Shown: positions 1-9,470, counted from the stretch's first letter. The stretch is 64,000 nucleotides of DNA from Pseudopedobacter sp037968815 (GCA_037968815.1 JBBKWF010000020.1:1-64000), one strand, 5' to 3'. Notes: generated by a model from the sequence alone, not told the origin. Made by a program: numbers and translations.

Positions 1-438
1 CAAACTACGGTTAATGCAAACATCACCATTAACCCGACAACAGGACAAGTTACCGTTGCTCCAAATACGGAAGCAGGAGTTTATAATATTGATTATAAAA
101 TCACAGATAAAATCAATCCTTTAAATGTTGCGACTGCAAAAGTAGTGGTTACAGTAACTGCTCCGGTAATTACTGCAACAGATGATGCCGGTACGGTAAA
201 CGGTTTCATCGGCGGAACAGCAGTCAATAATATTTTGGCTAACGATGCTTTCAATGGTGTAACTGCTTTGGCAGCAAACGTTACTATTTCGCAAACTACG
301 GTTAATGCAAACATCACCATTAACCCGGCAACAGGTCAAGTTATTGTTGCCCCAAATACTCCCGAAGGTGTTTATAATATTGATTATAAAATCACGGATA
401 AAATCAATCCAACAAATATTGCAACTGCAAGAGTGGTG
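1..438 (+). repeat. 291-bp tandem coding repeat (partial copies)
   Basis: The segment starting at base 1 recurs from base 292, an exact spacing of 291 bp or 97 codons. Bases 1-147 and 292-438 are near-identical by eye, with the opening 35 bases almost unchanged. More copies probably lie upstream. The repeat encodes an Ig/cadherin-like unit containing 'VYNIDYKITDKINP' in both copies. Confidence 0.9.
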
Positions 439-1497
439 GTTATGGTTACACCAGAATCTATATTGGCGGTTGATGATGAAAAAGCAGTGGAAGGTTCTGT
501 AGATATTGTTGCAATAACAAACATTGTAGCGAATGATTTTTTAAATGATGCACCAACCGATTTAACAAAAGTAAGCATCACAAATATTGTAAATGCAAAT
601 CCAAACATATTGGTAGATGTTGTTACAGGTAGCGTTACGGTTAAAAAAGAAGCCCTCGCTGGGACTTATATTTTAAATTATACTCTTCAAGATAAAATTA
701 ATACAGCTTTAACTTCAACCGCGAAAATCACTATTACTATAAACCCAAAACCTATTTTGGGAATTGCAAAGTCGGTGGCTACTCCTCAAAAAGCAGTCGA
801 TGGGTCTTATACGATCAGCTATAGCTTAGCAGTTAAAAATTACGGAAATACCGACCTTAATTCGGTGAGCGTTATGGATGATTTAGTGAAAACTTTCCCT
901 GTTCCAGTTAACTTTACGGTTGTTGGCAATGTGGAAGCTACAGGTACTTTGCTTGCTAATTCATTATTTAACGGGAATACGGTAACCGATTTATTATCTA
1001 GCGGAAGTATTTTACAACCTAATCAAACAGAGCGTATCAGTTTTACCATCAATGTGAAGCTCAATAACACTACTCAAAATGTTTTCAATAATACAGCTTT
1101 GGGTACGGCAAATAGTTTAGGCGGAATAGTAGATGATAGTTCAACTGATGGTACTAATCCCGACCCGGATAATAACAGCAACCCCGAGGAAGCAATAAGT
1201 ACTTCACTTACTTTAGATAAATCGCCAATTCGTATTCCGCAGGGTTTTTCTCCAAATAATGATGGTGTTCATGATAAGTTTATAATTGAAAATACAGCCG
1301 GAGATATCATCAGTTTAGAAGTTTATAATCGTTGGGGAAACATCGTTTATAAAAATATTGATTATAAAAATGATTGGACAGGCCAATCAAATGAAGGAAT
1401 AACTATTGGTCAGGATTTGCCAGATGGTACTTACTATTACATTGTTAAAGTGAACGGGAAAGATAAGTATGTTAAATATTTTACTATTAAGAGATAA
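1..1497 (+). CDS. T9SS type B sorted repeat surface protein (5' end outside window)
   Basis: The reading frame is open from base 1, so the start lies upstream; 498 residues are visible. The N-terminal part has cadherin/Ig-like repeats of about 97 residues, followed by a DUF11-like module (around residues 255-395) with a 'VKNYGNTDLNSVSV' core. The last ~90 residues form the gliding-motility-associated C-terminal domain: 'GFSPNNDGVHDKF', then 'EVYNRWGNIVY', then 'GTYYYIVKV'. In Bacteroidota that domain is the type B signal for export and surface attachment by the type IX secretion system. The product is therefore probably a cell-surface adhesin-like protein; its ligand cannot be told from sequence. 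The stop is only four bases before a PorP/SprF gene, its usual partner. Confidence 0.9.
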   Translation, partial: QTTVNANITINPTTGQVTVAPNTEAGVYNIDYKITDKINPLNVATAKVVVTVTAPVITATDDAGTVNGFIGGTAVNNILANDAFNGVTALAANVTISQTTVNANITINPATGQVIVAPNTPEGVYNIDYKITDKINPTNIATARVVVMVTPESILAVDDEKAVEGSVDIVAITNIVANDFLNDAPTDLTKVSITNIVNANPNILVDVVTGSVTVKKEALAGTYILNYTLQDKINTALTSTAKITITINPKPILGIAKSVATPQKAVDGSYTISYSLAVKNYGNTDLNSVSVMDDLVKTFPVPVNFTVVGNVEATGTLLANSLFNGNTVTDLLSSGSILQPNQTERISFTINVKLNNTTQNVFNNTALGTANSLGGIVDDSSTDGTNPDPDNNSNPEEAISTSLTLDKSPIRIPQGFSPNNDGVHDKFIIENTAGDIISLEVYNRWGNIVYKNIDYKNDWTGQSNEGITIGQDLPDGTYYYIVKVNGKDKYVKYFTIKR

Positions 1498-1501
1498 AAA
1501 G

Positions 1502-2446
1502 ATGCCAGCAACGCTAAAAAAAATAAGTTTAATGTTGGTGATGTCACTCTCTTCATTAACGTATGCTTTTGCACAGCAAGACGCAATGTACACGCAATAT
1601 ATGTTTAACTCTTTGGCTATAAACCCGGCGTATGCAGGTAGCAGAGGTGTGGCGACAGCTACAGCATTGTACCGTAACCAATGGGTTGGGATAGAGGGTG
1701 CGCCAGAAACGCAAACTATTTCATTTGATACACCTTTAGCAAGCGATAAAGTAGGTTTAGGGATTCAGGCTTTTAACGATGCTGTAGGGGTCACCAAAAC
1801 AACCGGTGTTTTTGCAACTTACGCTTATCGTATTTTAATGGATAACTCTACTTTGGCTTTCGGTATACAAGGTGGTGCAAGTCGTTTTTCAGCAAATTAC
1901 CAAGGCGTTGATTTAGGTTCTGATACAACTCCAGACATGGCTTACGCAGATAACGTGACTAAGTTTTTGCCTAATTTTGGAGCAGGAATCTACTTTAATA
2001 CCAATAAGTTTTATGCAGGATTATCCTTGCCTCATTTTTTAAATAATTCTTTAAACAAAGATGCTGGATTTGTGAGCGAGGGCTTAGTTGCAAGACAATA
2101 TTTACACCTTTTCTTTTCTACTGGTTATGTTTTTGATTTAAGTGAGGATTTGAAATTGAAGCCTAATTTTTTGTTAAAAGGAGTGAGGGGAGCGCCTTTG
2201 CAAGCAGATATCAATATGAATTTGTACATGTTTGATGCTGTTTCTTTTGGTTTATCTTACAGAACTGAAGCTGATATTTCTGCTTTAATGGAAGTTCAAC
2301 TCAATAAAAAAATAAGATTAGGTTACGCTTATGACGCAAGCATCACACCTCTAGCCAAACATAACTCAGGAAGTCATGAAATTATGTTGAGGGTACAGTT
2401 TGGAGAAAAAGGATCAAGGGCAATTCTTAACCCTAGATATTTCTAG
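1502..2446 (+). CDS. PorP/SprF family type IX secretion system membrane protein
   Basis: This 314-residue outer-membrane barrel protein has the family signature after its signal peptide: 'QDAMYTQYMFNSLAINPAYAGSRG' is the usual block, seen at about residues 25-48. The signal peptide has K6-K7, a hydrophobic core and a likely cleavage after AFA (about residue 24). PorP/SprF proteins work with T9SS type B cargo and are thought to anchor or help export it. The ATG at 1502 was preferred over an upstream in-frame ATG at 1469, because 1469 lies inside the preceding gene and would put a charged 11-residue tail before the signal peptide. The gene follows the cargo gene by four bases and is probably cotranscribed with it. 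Confidence 0.93.
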   Translation: MPATLKKISLMLVMSLSSLTYAFAQQDAMYTQYMFNSLAINPAYAGSRGVATATALYRNQWVGIEGAPETQTISFDTPLASDKVGLGIQAFNDAVGVTKTTGVFATYAYRILMDNSTLAFGIQGGASRFSANYQGVDLGSDTTPDMAYADNVTKFLPNFGAGIYFNTNKFYAGLSLPHFLNNSLNKDAGFVSEGLVARQYLHLFFSTGYVFDLSEDLKLKPNFLLKGVRGAPLQADINMNLYMFDAVSFGLSYRTEADISALMEVQLNKKIRLGYAYDASITPLAKHNSGSHEIMLRVQFGEKGSRAILNPRYF

Positions 2447-2458
2447 TTGAAAAATAAA

Positions 2459-2490
2459 AAACTCTTCTCCATATTTCAGAAGAAGAGTTT
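2459..2490. terminator. Bidirectional hairpin terminator
   Basis: A ten-base perfect stem (aaactcttct with agaagagttt) and a 12-base loop lie between the convergent porP/sprF-like gene and the large minus-strand gene. The stem carries A-rich and T-rich ends on both sides, so it can serve both directions. Confidence 0.75.
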
Positions 2491-2515
2491 GTAAAACTGT
2501 TTTATTTGATCAAGT

Positions 2516-5500
2516 TTATTGCTTGTCGAAATTTGGCAACTTAGGGTCGCTTGGGTAATCTATAAATTTAGGAATCCTTACTGTAAATACGCATGGTGGG
2601 CATTTCTTTCCTCCGCAAATTGGTGTAAGTATTACTTTGTAATCACCGAAGTTATTAAAGTTGAAATTGAAATTTTTTCCAGTTCCATTGGTAATTACTC
2701 CTTGAGGGTCAATCACCTGCCATTCGTAAGTTACCGGACAATCTTCAGTATTACAGATATAGTCTGGAATCGCAATTGAATACATGGTCTTGCGTTTCAA
2801 CTCAATCAATTCTCCACAGACTACACCTAAACCAAGAGTTGGGTTGCCTATGTTTTTAAGTTGACTGATCATCGCTTCGTCATGAGGGCCACCTACCGCA
2901 ATTAACTTCTGTTTGATGCTAACAAAATTAGAAGACCACTTTCCACAATCGCAATCTGCATGAATCTCGCAACAGCTAATTTTAAACGTATTGCTTCTTG
3001 CAGTACAAAGACCTTCACTATCTTCAATTATAAAAGACCATTCTCTTTCCGGGTTACACGGAATGCTATCTGGAATGGTGTAAGTAAATGAACCAGTATT
3101 AGAGATGTTGTTCGCTAAAACTTGATAAATATTACCACTGGTATTATCCATCAAAGAAATATTAACATTTCCAGATGGCACTGTACCTGACCAAAACACA
3201 TTAATATCATCACCTACACAATACTCTTTATTGCTGTTTATTTGTTTGACTTCAATATTGCAAGGTTCTGGCTCCTGATCTTGTCCCGATGTAAAGCAGA
3301 TTGTTTTTTCACAAACATTACAATTTGCGTCTTTCACTTTTACCTTCAGACAGAAAGAGTAGATGACATCACAACAAGCAATATTTAATGCTAATGGATC
3401 CAATATATCTAGCGGAATGCTCGTGTTGGTTAGCATAGACGGAGAACCAGGCAACCAAGTTAAACTATTGCTGTTATTGTCGCCACTATTCAAAATCAAG
3501 CCAGATAAGTTAGTTAAGGAAGTTGATAAAGTTCCGAAAGTACCTAAGTCTGCTGGCTTACAGTCAGCTTGTGAATACTCTATATGGTAATCCATCATAG
3601 AAATTTCCACTTCTTGGATTGGCACACTACCACCGTTTATATTTACATAATACTGGCCGTTCTGTAGCGTAAGAGTAGCGCTAAAGTCTTCAATATCGCA
3701 ACATTCAGTTCCTTTAACACAAGCTGCAGGAGCTTCAGCACTACCATAGTTTGCACTTAACGTTACTCCAGAAGTGGTCATTACGCCAGTTGCTGAAACT
3801 TTTTCATTACAGCAATTTCCACTACCGTTTTTGACTACCAAAATATTGATGGTAAAAGTATCGCCCGGTTGTAATTCTGTTAAAGGGTCAACATTGATTT
3901 GTACGTTGGCAGTATTGGTAGATGAAATAACCGTTCCTGCATTGTTTTTAATAGTAACCTGTCCGTTAAAAGTTACGCACTCAGGAAGTGCATCTGTAAT
4001 AACTAACTGATTTAATGGTACACTGCCATTGTTGGTTACTTCAATAATATAATTGAATGATTGGCCATTTTCTACAATGTCTTTATCTGCTCTTTTATGG
4101 ATTGCTAAAACACCTACTTGATCTATGCTGTAATTTACTGCGCTAGATAAGGTATAAGCGCCATTAGGAATCACAGCCCTGTTTACCTTTGTACCATGTA
4201 ACTGTGGTAAAATCACAGCTTCAAACTCGATAATTAGGAAGTTAGCTTTGTAAAGCTCACAAGTTCCAGGCATGCCATTAATGGTAAAGGTTGGATCTTG
4301 CAGGTCACTTGTGTTTGCATTTACTGTAAACGGAAGTGATGGGTATGGCGTTCCGAATGACGGTGAACAACTATTTGCATAGCCACTATTTTCGTCCGTA
4401 TAGTATTTGTAGTTAATAGATCCAGGGATAATCTGCAAGTTTTGAGCAGGCATACCCATTGCGTCACTCACCACTGTGTTTAAATTACCGGCTCCCGAAT
4501 TGCCAACCATCACACTGTACTTAATCGTATCTCCAATTTGATAAATTGGCGGAACTAAAGCGTTAGGTGGATCGAGGATACATTTTTTAATGGAAGGAAT
4601 TGCTTTTGCGGTATCTACAACAAAATAAACAGATGAACTGGTGTTTTGAACTGCGGTATCTATAATAGGACAGGTAACGCCGGGACAACTAATTGTTGGG
4701 GTTCCATTTGCTCCATTTCCTCCAGCACCTTGGTAATCTATAAATGCAGTATTCCTAATCGTATCTCCAACGGTTGCACTTGGGTCTATTTGAAAGTTAA
4801 TATAGAAATAAGCACAATCTCCCGGATTTAATACGCCACTGGTATCTGTAAAAGTATAAGCACCACCTACGTTTGTAGATGTCCATCCACTTGGCATATT
4901 TGGGCTACCCAATATATTAATTCCCGGAATATTTAGGGTGTCTCTGATCACTAAGTTTGTCCACGGCACATTCCCATTGTTACAAACACTAATCCTATAC
5001 CTGCCTTCACAACCTGGTGAGAAATTGGTGGTATAATAGTTTTGGATTGATTTCACAAATGAGATATTGGCATTTGGAGTAGCTAAGCTGTCAGAATCAT
5101 CCGTTACGCTTCCTACCATTTCTCCACAATCTCCGTTTCCTAAGTCAAAATCAAAATTTGCAGTATTAGTAATTACACTTCCTTCATCAGCACAATTTTG
5201 TAAACTAACTGGGTAATAATACATGCCATTGCTCGTAGTGCTTAAGTTTACAGTATGAGTGCTGCCACTAATAACAGGTACAAGTGGGCTTTCTGTGATC
5301 GTACCACTCAATTTATAAGTTCCTAAACCAGCACCGTTGGGGTTATTGTGCTTTACTATAACTCTCCATTGCGAAATTCCACAAGTAAGGTTTCCAGTTA
5401 CAAACTTTTTGCTTATTTCCCAGTAATTTGCAGCTCTTGCAGTTACTGATACAGAGGTAGTATAAGTTTCTACTGCTCCGCCACAATCAATTTTAATAGT

Positions 5501-5923
5501 TACATCAAAAGTGCCAACCGTACCGTCACAGGTTGTAAATCCAGGAAACTTGTAGAACAAATTAAAATTTTGTCCGTCATTTCCGGCTAAGGGAATGTCG
5601 TTTTCGTGAAGATTTGGATTGCCTAATGCTTGAGTGAAACCTATTCCTCCAGAGCTCTGAAATACGAGATTTGAACTTTTAGTTACACTTACAGATTTAG
5701 TGCAATTAGCAGGCAAAGTGCCGGGTAAGGTAATATTTAAGGCAATATTATCGCCTGTTAATGCTTCGCTAGGTACACTTATTGTTGCATTACCATAAGC
5801 GCCAAGAGCAACTGTTCCGGTACTGCTAGCGGGATTCAGCACAATTTGTGAAAACCCGGAGAGCGTTGTTGTTAATAAAAACAACAACAGATAGTTTTTA
5901 AGGTGATATATCTTATTTTTCAT
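2516..5923 (-). CDS. Large exported DUF11-repeat protein with cysteine-rich domain
   Basis: The ATG at 5923 gives 1135 residues with a clear signal peptide (basic start, 'LLLFLLTTTLSGFSQ'). A TTG nine bases upstream is possible but less likely. Several DUF11-like modules are visible, such as 'FNYIIEVTNNGSVPLNQLVITDALP'-type strands near residues 630-660 and a similar one near 315-340. Residues about 735-880 form a cysteine-rich domain (CCD... CC...C...C..C...C). The C-terminal ~100 residues look PKD-like ('YEWQVIDPQG', 'GDYKVILTPICGGKKCPPC'). No T9SS C-terminal domain is recognisable. It starts 11 bp after the stop of the upstream gene, with which it shares the cysteine-rich domain. It is probably a secreted or surface protein of unknown function. 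Confidence 0.85.
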   Translation of the reverse strand: MKNKIYHLKNYLLLFLLTTTLSGFSQIVLNPASSTGTVALGAYGNATISVPSEALTGDNIALNITLPGTLPANCTKSVSVTKSSNLVFQSSGGIGFTQALGNPNLHENDIPLAGNDGQNFNLFYKFPGFTTCDGTVGTFDVTIKIDCGGAVETYTTSVSVTARAANYWEISKKFVTGNLTCGISQWRVIVKHNNPNGAGLGTYKLSGTITESPLVPVISGSTHTVNLSTTSNGMYYYPVSLQNCADEGSVITNTANFDFDLGNGDCGEMVGSVTDDSDSLATPNANISFVKSIQNYYTTNFSPGCEGRYRISVCNNGNVPWTNLVIRDTLNIPGINILGSPNMPSGWTSTNVGGAYTFTDTSGVLNPGDCAYFYINFQIDPSATVGDTIRNTAFIDYQGAGGNGANGTPTISCPGVTCPIIDTAVQNTSSSVYFVVDTAKAIPSIKKCILDPPNALVPPIYQIGDTIKYSVMVGNSGAGNLNTVVSDAMGMPAQNLQIIPGSINYKYYTDENSGYANSCSPSFGTPYPSLPFTVNANTSDLQDPTFTINGMPGTCELYKANFLIIEFEAVILPQLHGTKVNRAVIPNGAYTLSSAVNYSIDQVGVLAIHKRADKDIVENGQSFNYIIEVTNNGSVPLNQLVITDALPECVTFNGQVTIKNNAGTVISSTNTANVQINVDPLTELQPGDTFTINILVVKNGSGNCCNEKVSATGVMTTSGVTLSANYGSAEAPAACVKGTECCDIEDFSATLTLQNGQYYVNINGGSVPIQEVEISMMDYHIEYSQADCKPADLGTFGTLSTSLTNLSGLILNSGDNNSNSLTWLPGSPSMLTNTSIPLDILDPLALNIACCDVIYSFCLKVKVKDANCNVCEKTICFTSGQDQEPEPCNIEVKQINSNKEYCVGDDINVFWSGTVPSGNVNISLMDNTSGNIYQVLANNISNTGSFTYTIPDSIPCNPEREWSFIIEDSEGLCTARSNTFKISCCEIHADCDCGKWSSNFVSIKQKLIAVGGPHDEAMISQLKNIGNPTLGLGVVCGELIELKRKTMYSIAIPDYICNTEDCPVTYEWQVIDPQGVITNGTGKNFNFNFNNFGDYKVILTPICGGKKCPPCVFTVRIPKFIDYPSDPKLPNFDKQ

Positions 5924-5934
5924 GACCGTCAATT

Positions 5935-8022
5935 TTATTGGTTAGTAAATTCAAAACAGTGGGTAAATACGCAAGACTTGCAGTTCGCTTGGTCGTAATA
6001 AACTTTCACTTTTATACAAACCGTGTAGCTAATCGCACAACAACTTGAATCAAGTCCTGCAAGCGGACCAGGCAAGCCAATATTTAAGTTTATTGGAACT
6101 GGGCCTGTTAGTGGGCTATCGCTACTGTATTTGATGATTTTTGTGATGTTATCATTAGAGCTAGGACTGCCTGATGCAGATTCATTATATAGCTGTAAAC
6201 TGCTAGAGCCATTAATGGTAGTACCTGGCATTGTAATCATTCCTGATTGCTCTATTTGGCTTACACCAGCAGTACAAGCTGCAGGTATAGCGCTAAATGC
6301 ATAAGATTGAACCTGAAACTCCATGGCATAGATAGGGACATTTACATTGATGCTTCCATTGATGTTGTAAAGATTGTCGGATGCACCGTTTGGTGTAATC
6401 GTGAAGTCATCAAAGTTTAAAACCATGTCGTCACATTCTTTACAGTAACAATCTGGAAGTTCATCTAAAACTAAACTCACTCCAGGCTGACATAAAATTG
6501 GACTTGGGTCTAAGTCATCGCCCTGTAGGCCAAAACCAATAGAAGTTACACTTGGTGAAGCAGTAACTTCAAAGCTATAGTTCACTGTTGTGGTGGTAGC
6601 ACCTACTTGGGTTAAAAGTGTTGGATTGGGGCTTACTAAAGTATAGCTAAGCGCACTATAAGTTTGATCGTAAACGGTTAAACCCGAGCCTGGGATGGCA
6701 TAGGTTAAGTCTCCAGAAACGCTGGAGTAGGTAGATTCAAAACTGATTTTGAATTTTCTGTCTTCGCCTTCATAGCCTAAACACTCTATTTTTGCACTGT
6801 CAATATTAAAGTCGATTTGGCAGTTGGAAACACTAAAGTAACTTGGTGTAGATGAAGTACCTGTTGAAGTTTCGGTAACCTTCCATTCATATTGTCCACT
6901 TGCAATTTGACTTTCTTTAAAGATGGCAGTTGGCTTAATTTTGGTGTCTTTAGTTGTGCCAGAATAGCTTCTTAATTGTCTTCTGTTTGTTCCAAACTGT
7001 TTAACTTCAATAATATAATTTGGTTGGGGAATACCTTCGCCGATTAATTTCCAGCTAAATTGTTTGATAGACTTTCCGTCTTCAAAATTGCTGTTGTTTT
7101 TTGGGTCTAGTGGAATAAGTTTTCGAGGAGTTTTGTTCTCTTTTTTTGATGGATTGTTGAAAACTACTGAACTAGGCTTATTCGAAGGTTTTTTTATAGG
7201 ATTGAGGCTGTTCGGTTTTAAGTTGTTTTTTGGTTTTTTATCTGGGCTTTTCCCAAATGAATAACTCAGACCAAAATTAGTAAGTACACTACTGATGTTA
7301 TCAGATTTTGATTGCTCTTCATAACTTCCCTCTATCACATCTGCGTAGCTATATTCATCAGTAGCTGCGTTTTTAAGCGGAAAAAGTGTCCTTTCTGTGT
7401 ATGAAGTTTTAGAGAAGGAATAATTGGTAGATACCCAAAGGCCTAATTTGTTGCTAATAGGATAACTTAGTTTTAAACCTGGACTTGCATAAAAACCACT
7501 TTCAGATATGGAAGTCTGCGAGTAAATCTCTTTACTTTGGTTTCTTTGTTCATATACAAACTCCTGAACAAAGGATATAGAGTCTCGCTTAATTTGCGTT
7601 AAACCTACGTTAACAAGCGGACTAACCATTAATTTTTTTCCCAACGTAAAGTTAAACTGAGGTCCAATTCCAAATTGAGTGATAGTTTGATTAAAATCCG
7701 AAGGATTGCTAAACGCTACTGCACTATTGGTAGCTCCGCTTATGGTAAACGGATTTGGAGCTTGTTTAAAATTAGTAGATGGAGATGTTAAATAATCTCC
7801 GCTAAGGTTTAAACCAAAAGAAGACGCTGATTTGCTGAACAAAGGCAAATAAGCCCCTAAATTAAAAGCAGCGCTATTATTTAAAAAAGCATCTTGTTTA
7901 GCTGTACCAATAGGTGAATTTAGCCCTCCACCAACGTAAATGGTCGGTTTACTCTGTGTAAAACCATCCAGCTGAAGGAGGATAAGCATACAGCTGAACA
8001 GTTTCTTGTAAATGTGTCTCAT
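5935..8022 (-). CDS. Outer-membrane barrel-like protein with C-terminal cysteine-rich domain
   Basis: A 695-residue exported protein with a signal peptide ending near 'LDGFTQS'. Residues about 25-255 have the alternating pattern of an outer-membrane beta-barrel ('YVGGGLNSPIG', 'FGIGPQFNFTLGKKLMVSPLVNVGL', 'LTNFGLSYSFGK'). A basic, proline- and asparagine-rich linker follows (about 255-310). Next comes a region resembling an Ig-type domain. From about residue 520 to the end there is a cysteine-rich domain like the one in the next gene. The barrel could hold the protein in the outer membrane with the rest on one face. The function is unknown. It is the first gene of a two-gene operon (11-bp gap). 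Confidence 0.82.
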   Translation of the reverse strand: MRHIYKKLFSCMLILLQLDGFTQSKPTIYVGGGLNSPIGTAKQDAFLNNSAAFNLGAYLPLFSKSASSFGLNLSGDYLTSPSTNFKQAPNPFTISGATNSAVAFSNPSDFNQTITQFGIGPQFNFTLGKKLMVSPLVNVGLTQIKRDSISFVQEFVYEQRNQSKEIYSQTSISESGFYASPGLKLSYPISNKLGLWVSTNYSFSKTSYTERTLFPLKNAATDEYSYADVIEGSYEEQSKSDNISSVLTNFGLSYSFGKSPDKKPKNNLKPNSLNPIKKPSNKPSSVVFNNPSKKENKTPRKLIPLDPKNNSNFEDGKSIKQFSWKLIGEGIPQPNYIIEVKQFGTNRRQLRSYSGTTKDTKIKPTAIFKESQIASGQYEWKVTETSTGTSSTPSYFSVSNCQIDFNIDSAKIECLGYEGEDRKFKISFESTYSSVSGDLTYAIPGSGLTVYDQTYSALSYTLVSPNPTLLTQVGATTTTVNYSFEVTASPSVTSIGFGLQGDDLDPSPILCQPGVSLVLDELPDCYCKECDDMVLNFDDFTITPNGASDNLYNINGSINVNVPIYAMEFQVQSYAFSAIPAACTAGVSQIEQSGMITMPGTTINGSSSLQLYNESASGSPSSNDNITKIIKYSSDSPLTGPVPINLNIGLPGPLAGLDSSCCAISYTVCIKVKVYYDQANCKSCVFTHCFEFTNQ

Positions 8023-8240
8023 AATCTGTTTTTTAGTAAAATGATTTATTTAATGATAAAGAAGTAAGTAGTATTGTTACCCCCTTTCGTGGGAATAATT
8101 TGGAGTCGTTAAAATGGGGGTATCTTATCGATGCAAGCGGTTTGTCTTGTAGTATTTATGCCGCTTATTGCTTTTGATAGATGCTGTTATAAAGGGCCGT
8201 AAAAAAAGTCACAAATGCTAAAAGCTATTGGCTTTAATAT

Positions 8241-8248
8241 TAAATTTG
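8241..8248 (+). promoter_or_regulatory. TAnnTTTG -7 box of pyrD
   Basis: The box taaatttg matches the Bacteroidota housekeeping -7 consensus and ends four bases before the ATG. Transcription would begin at or next to the start codon, giving a leaderless mRNA. No good -33 TTTG at 19-20 bp spacing was found, so this is a moderate call. Confidence 0.5.
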
Positions 8249-8252
8249 CGGT

Positions 8253-9272
8253 ATGTATAAACTAGTAAAACCGATATTTTTTAAGTTCGATCCAGAACAA
8301 ATTCATTATACAGTTACAGATTTTTTAAAAGTTACACAAAAAGTTTGGGGACTGCCTCGTCTTTTGAAAAACTTTTATGCTTTTAATGATAAAAAGTTAG
8401 AGCGTAATGTGTTTGGTTTAAACTTTAAAAACCCAGTAGGTTTGGCTGCCGGCTTCGATAAAAACGGAGAGTTTATAGAGGAGCTATCGAATTTTGGTTT
8501 TGGCTTTATTGAAGTAGGTACGGTAACGCCTCTGCCACAGCCAGGTAACGATAAACCAAGGATGTTTCGTTTACCAGCAGATGAAGCTTTAATCAATCGA
8601 ATGGGTTTCAATAATAAAGGTGTAGAGGTTTTAGCTCGGAAATTACAATCAGTAAAAAGAGATGGGTTGATTATTGGAGGTAACATCGGTAAAAATAAAA
8701 ATACACCAAATGAAGATGCGGTAAGTGATTATATCAAATGTTTTGATGCATTGTTTGATGTGGTAGATTATTTTGTAGTAAATGTAAGTTCTCCAAATAC
8801 GCCAGGTTTAAGAGCTTTACAAGAAAAAGAACCACTTAAAAATATTTTAAACACCTTACAACAAAGAAATAAAAAGAACGATATATCTCGTCCGATTTTA
8901 TTGAAAATAGCTCCCGACTTAACCAACGACCAATTAGATGATATTGTGGAGATTGTGCAAGAAACTAAAATCGCCGGAGTAATTGCTAGCAACACCACCA
9001 TTTCTAGAGATAATTTGCAATCCCCAGAAAACTTAAAAAGTGAGATGGGTGGTTTAAGCGGAAGGCCATTGACTCAACGTTCTACGGAAGTGATTAGATA
9101 TTTGTCTCAAAAATCAAATCAATCATTTCCAATTATCGGAGTAGGAGGGATTCACAACGGAAAAGATGCCAAAGAAAAAATGGAAGCTGGAGCTTCTTTA
9201 GTTCAGATTTATACTGGTTTTATTTACGAAGGACCGGGTTTGGTAAAACAGATTTTGAAAGAGTTGGTTTAA
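8253..9272 (+). CDS. pyrD: Dihydroorotate dehydrogenase (quinone), class 2
   Basis: This 339-residue enzyme oxidises dihydroorotate to orotate in pyrimidine synthesis and passes electrons to membrane quinone. The N-terminal ~45 residues form the short helical extension typical of class 2 membrane-associated enzymes. Motifs are intact: FMN/substrate loop 'PVGLAAGFDKNG' (61-72), 'VNVSSPNTPGLR' (176-187, with Ser180 at the catalytic base position), 'LKIAPDLT', 'SNTT', 'GGLSGRPL' and a phosphate-binding 'GVGGI' near the end. Length and motif order are normal. It stands alone, with a putative leaderless promoter. Confidence 0.96.
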   Translation: MYKLVKPIFFKFDPEQIHYTVTDFLKVTQKVWGLPRLLKNFYAFNDKKLERNVFGLNFKNPVGLAAGFDKNGEFIEELSNFGFGFIEVGTVTPLPQPGNDKPRMFRLPADEALINRMGFNNKGVEVLARKLQSVKRDGLIIGGNIGKNKNTPNEDAVSDYIKCFDALFDVVDYFVVNVSSPNTPGLRALQEKEPLKNILNTLQQRNKKNDISRPILLKIAPDLTNDQLDDIVEIVQETKIAGVIASNTTISRDNLQSPENLKSEMGGLSGRPLTQRSTEVIRYLSQKSNQSFPIIGVGGIHNGKDAKEKMEAGASLVQIYTGFIYEGPGLVKQILKELV

Positions 9273-9309
9273 TAAGTTTTGTTTATCCTAACGAGTTTAA
9301 CTGGCTCGT

Positions 9310-9445
9310 CGGGATTTACAACAAGCTCATCGGGATTTGCAATCCCGATGTAGTAACCGAGGATTTTCAATCCCACATAAAGTAGAAACATCGAATAATC
9401 GTTAAGATAATCAGCTATCTTATATAGATTGCAAATCCCAACCAG
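9310..9445. repeat. REP-like cluster with gggattt-g-caatccc palindromes
   Basis: At 9329-9349 atcgggatt and aatcccgat form a nine-base perfect stem around tgc. At 9361-9373 ggatt/aatcc forms a second small stem around ttc. Related single arms occur at 9310-9317 and in inverted orientation at 9426-9440. Such elements are commonly dispersed between genes in this group. Confidence 0.6.
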
Positions 9446-9470
9446 CGTGATAATAAAACTGTTTTCATGC

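Noticed and set aside
8071..8125. taccccc ... gggggta arms upstream of pyrD as an operator
   Set aside because: A seven-base stem over a loop of more than 30 bases is weak and no known operator matches.
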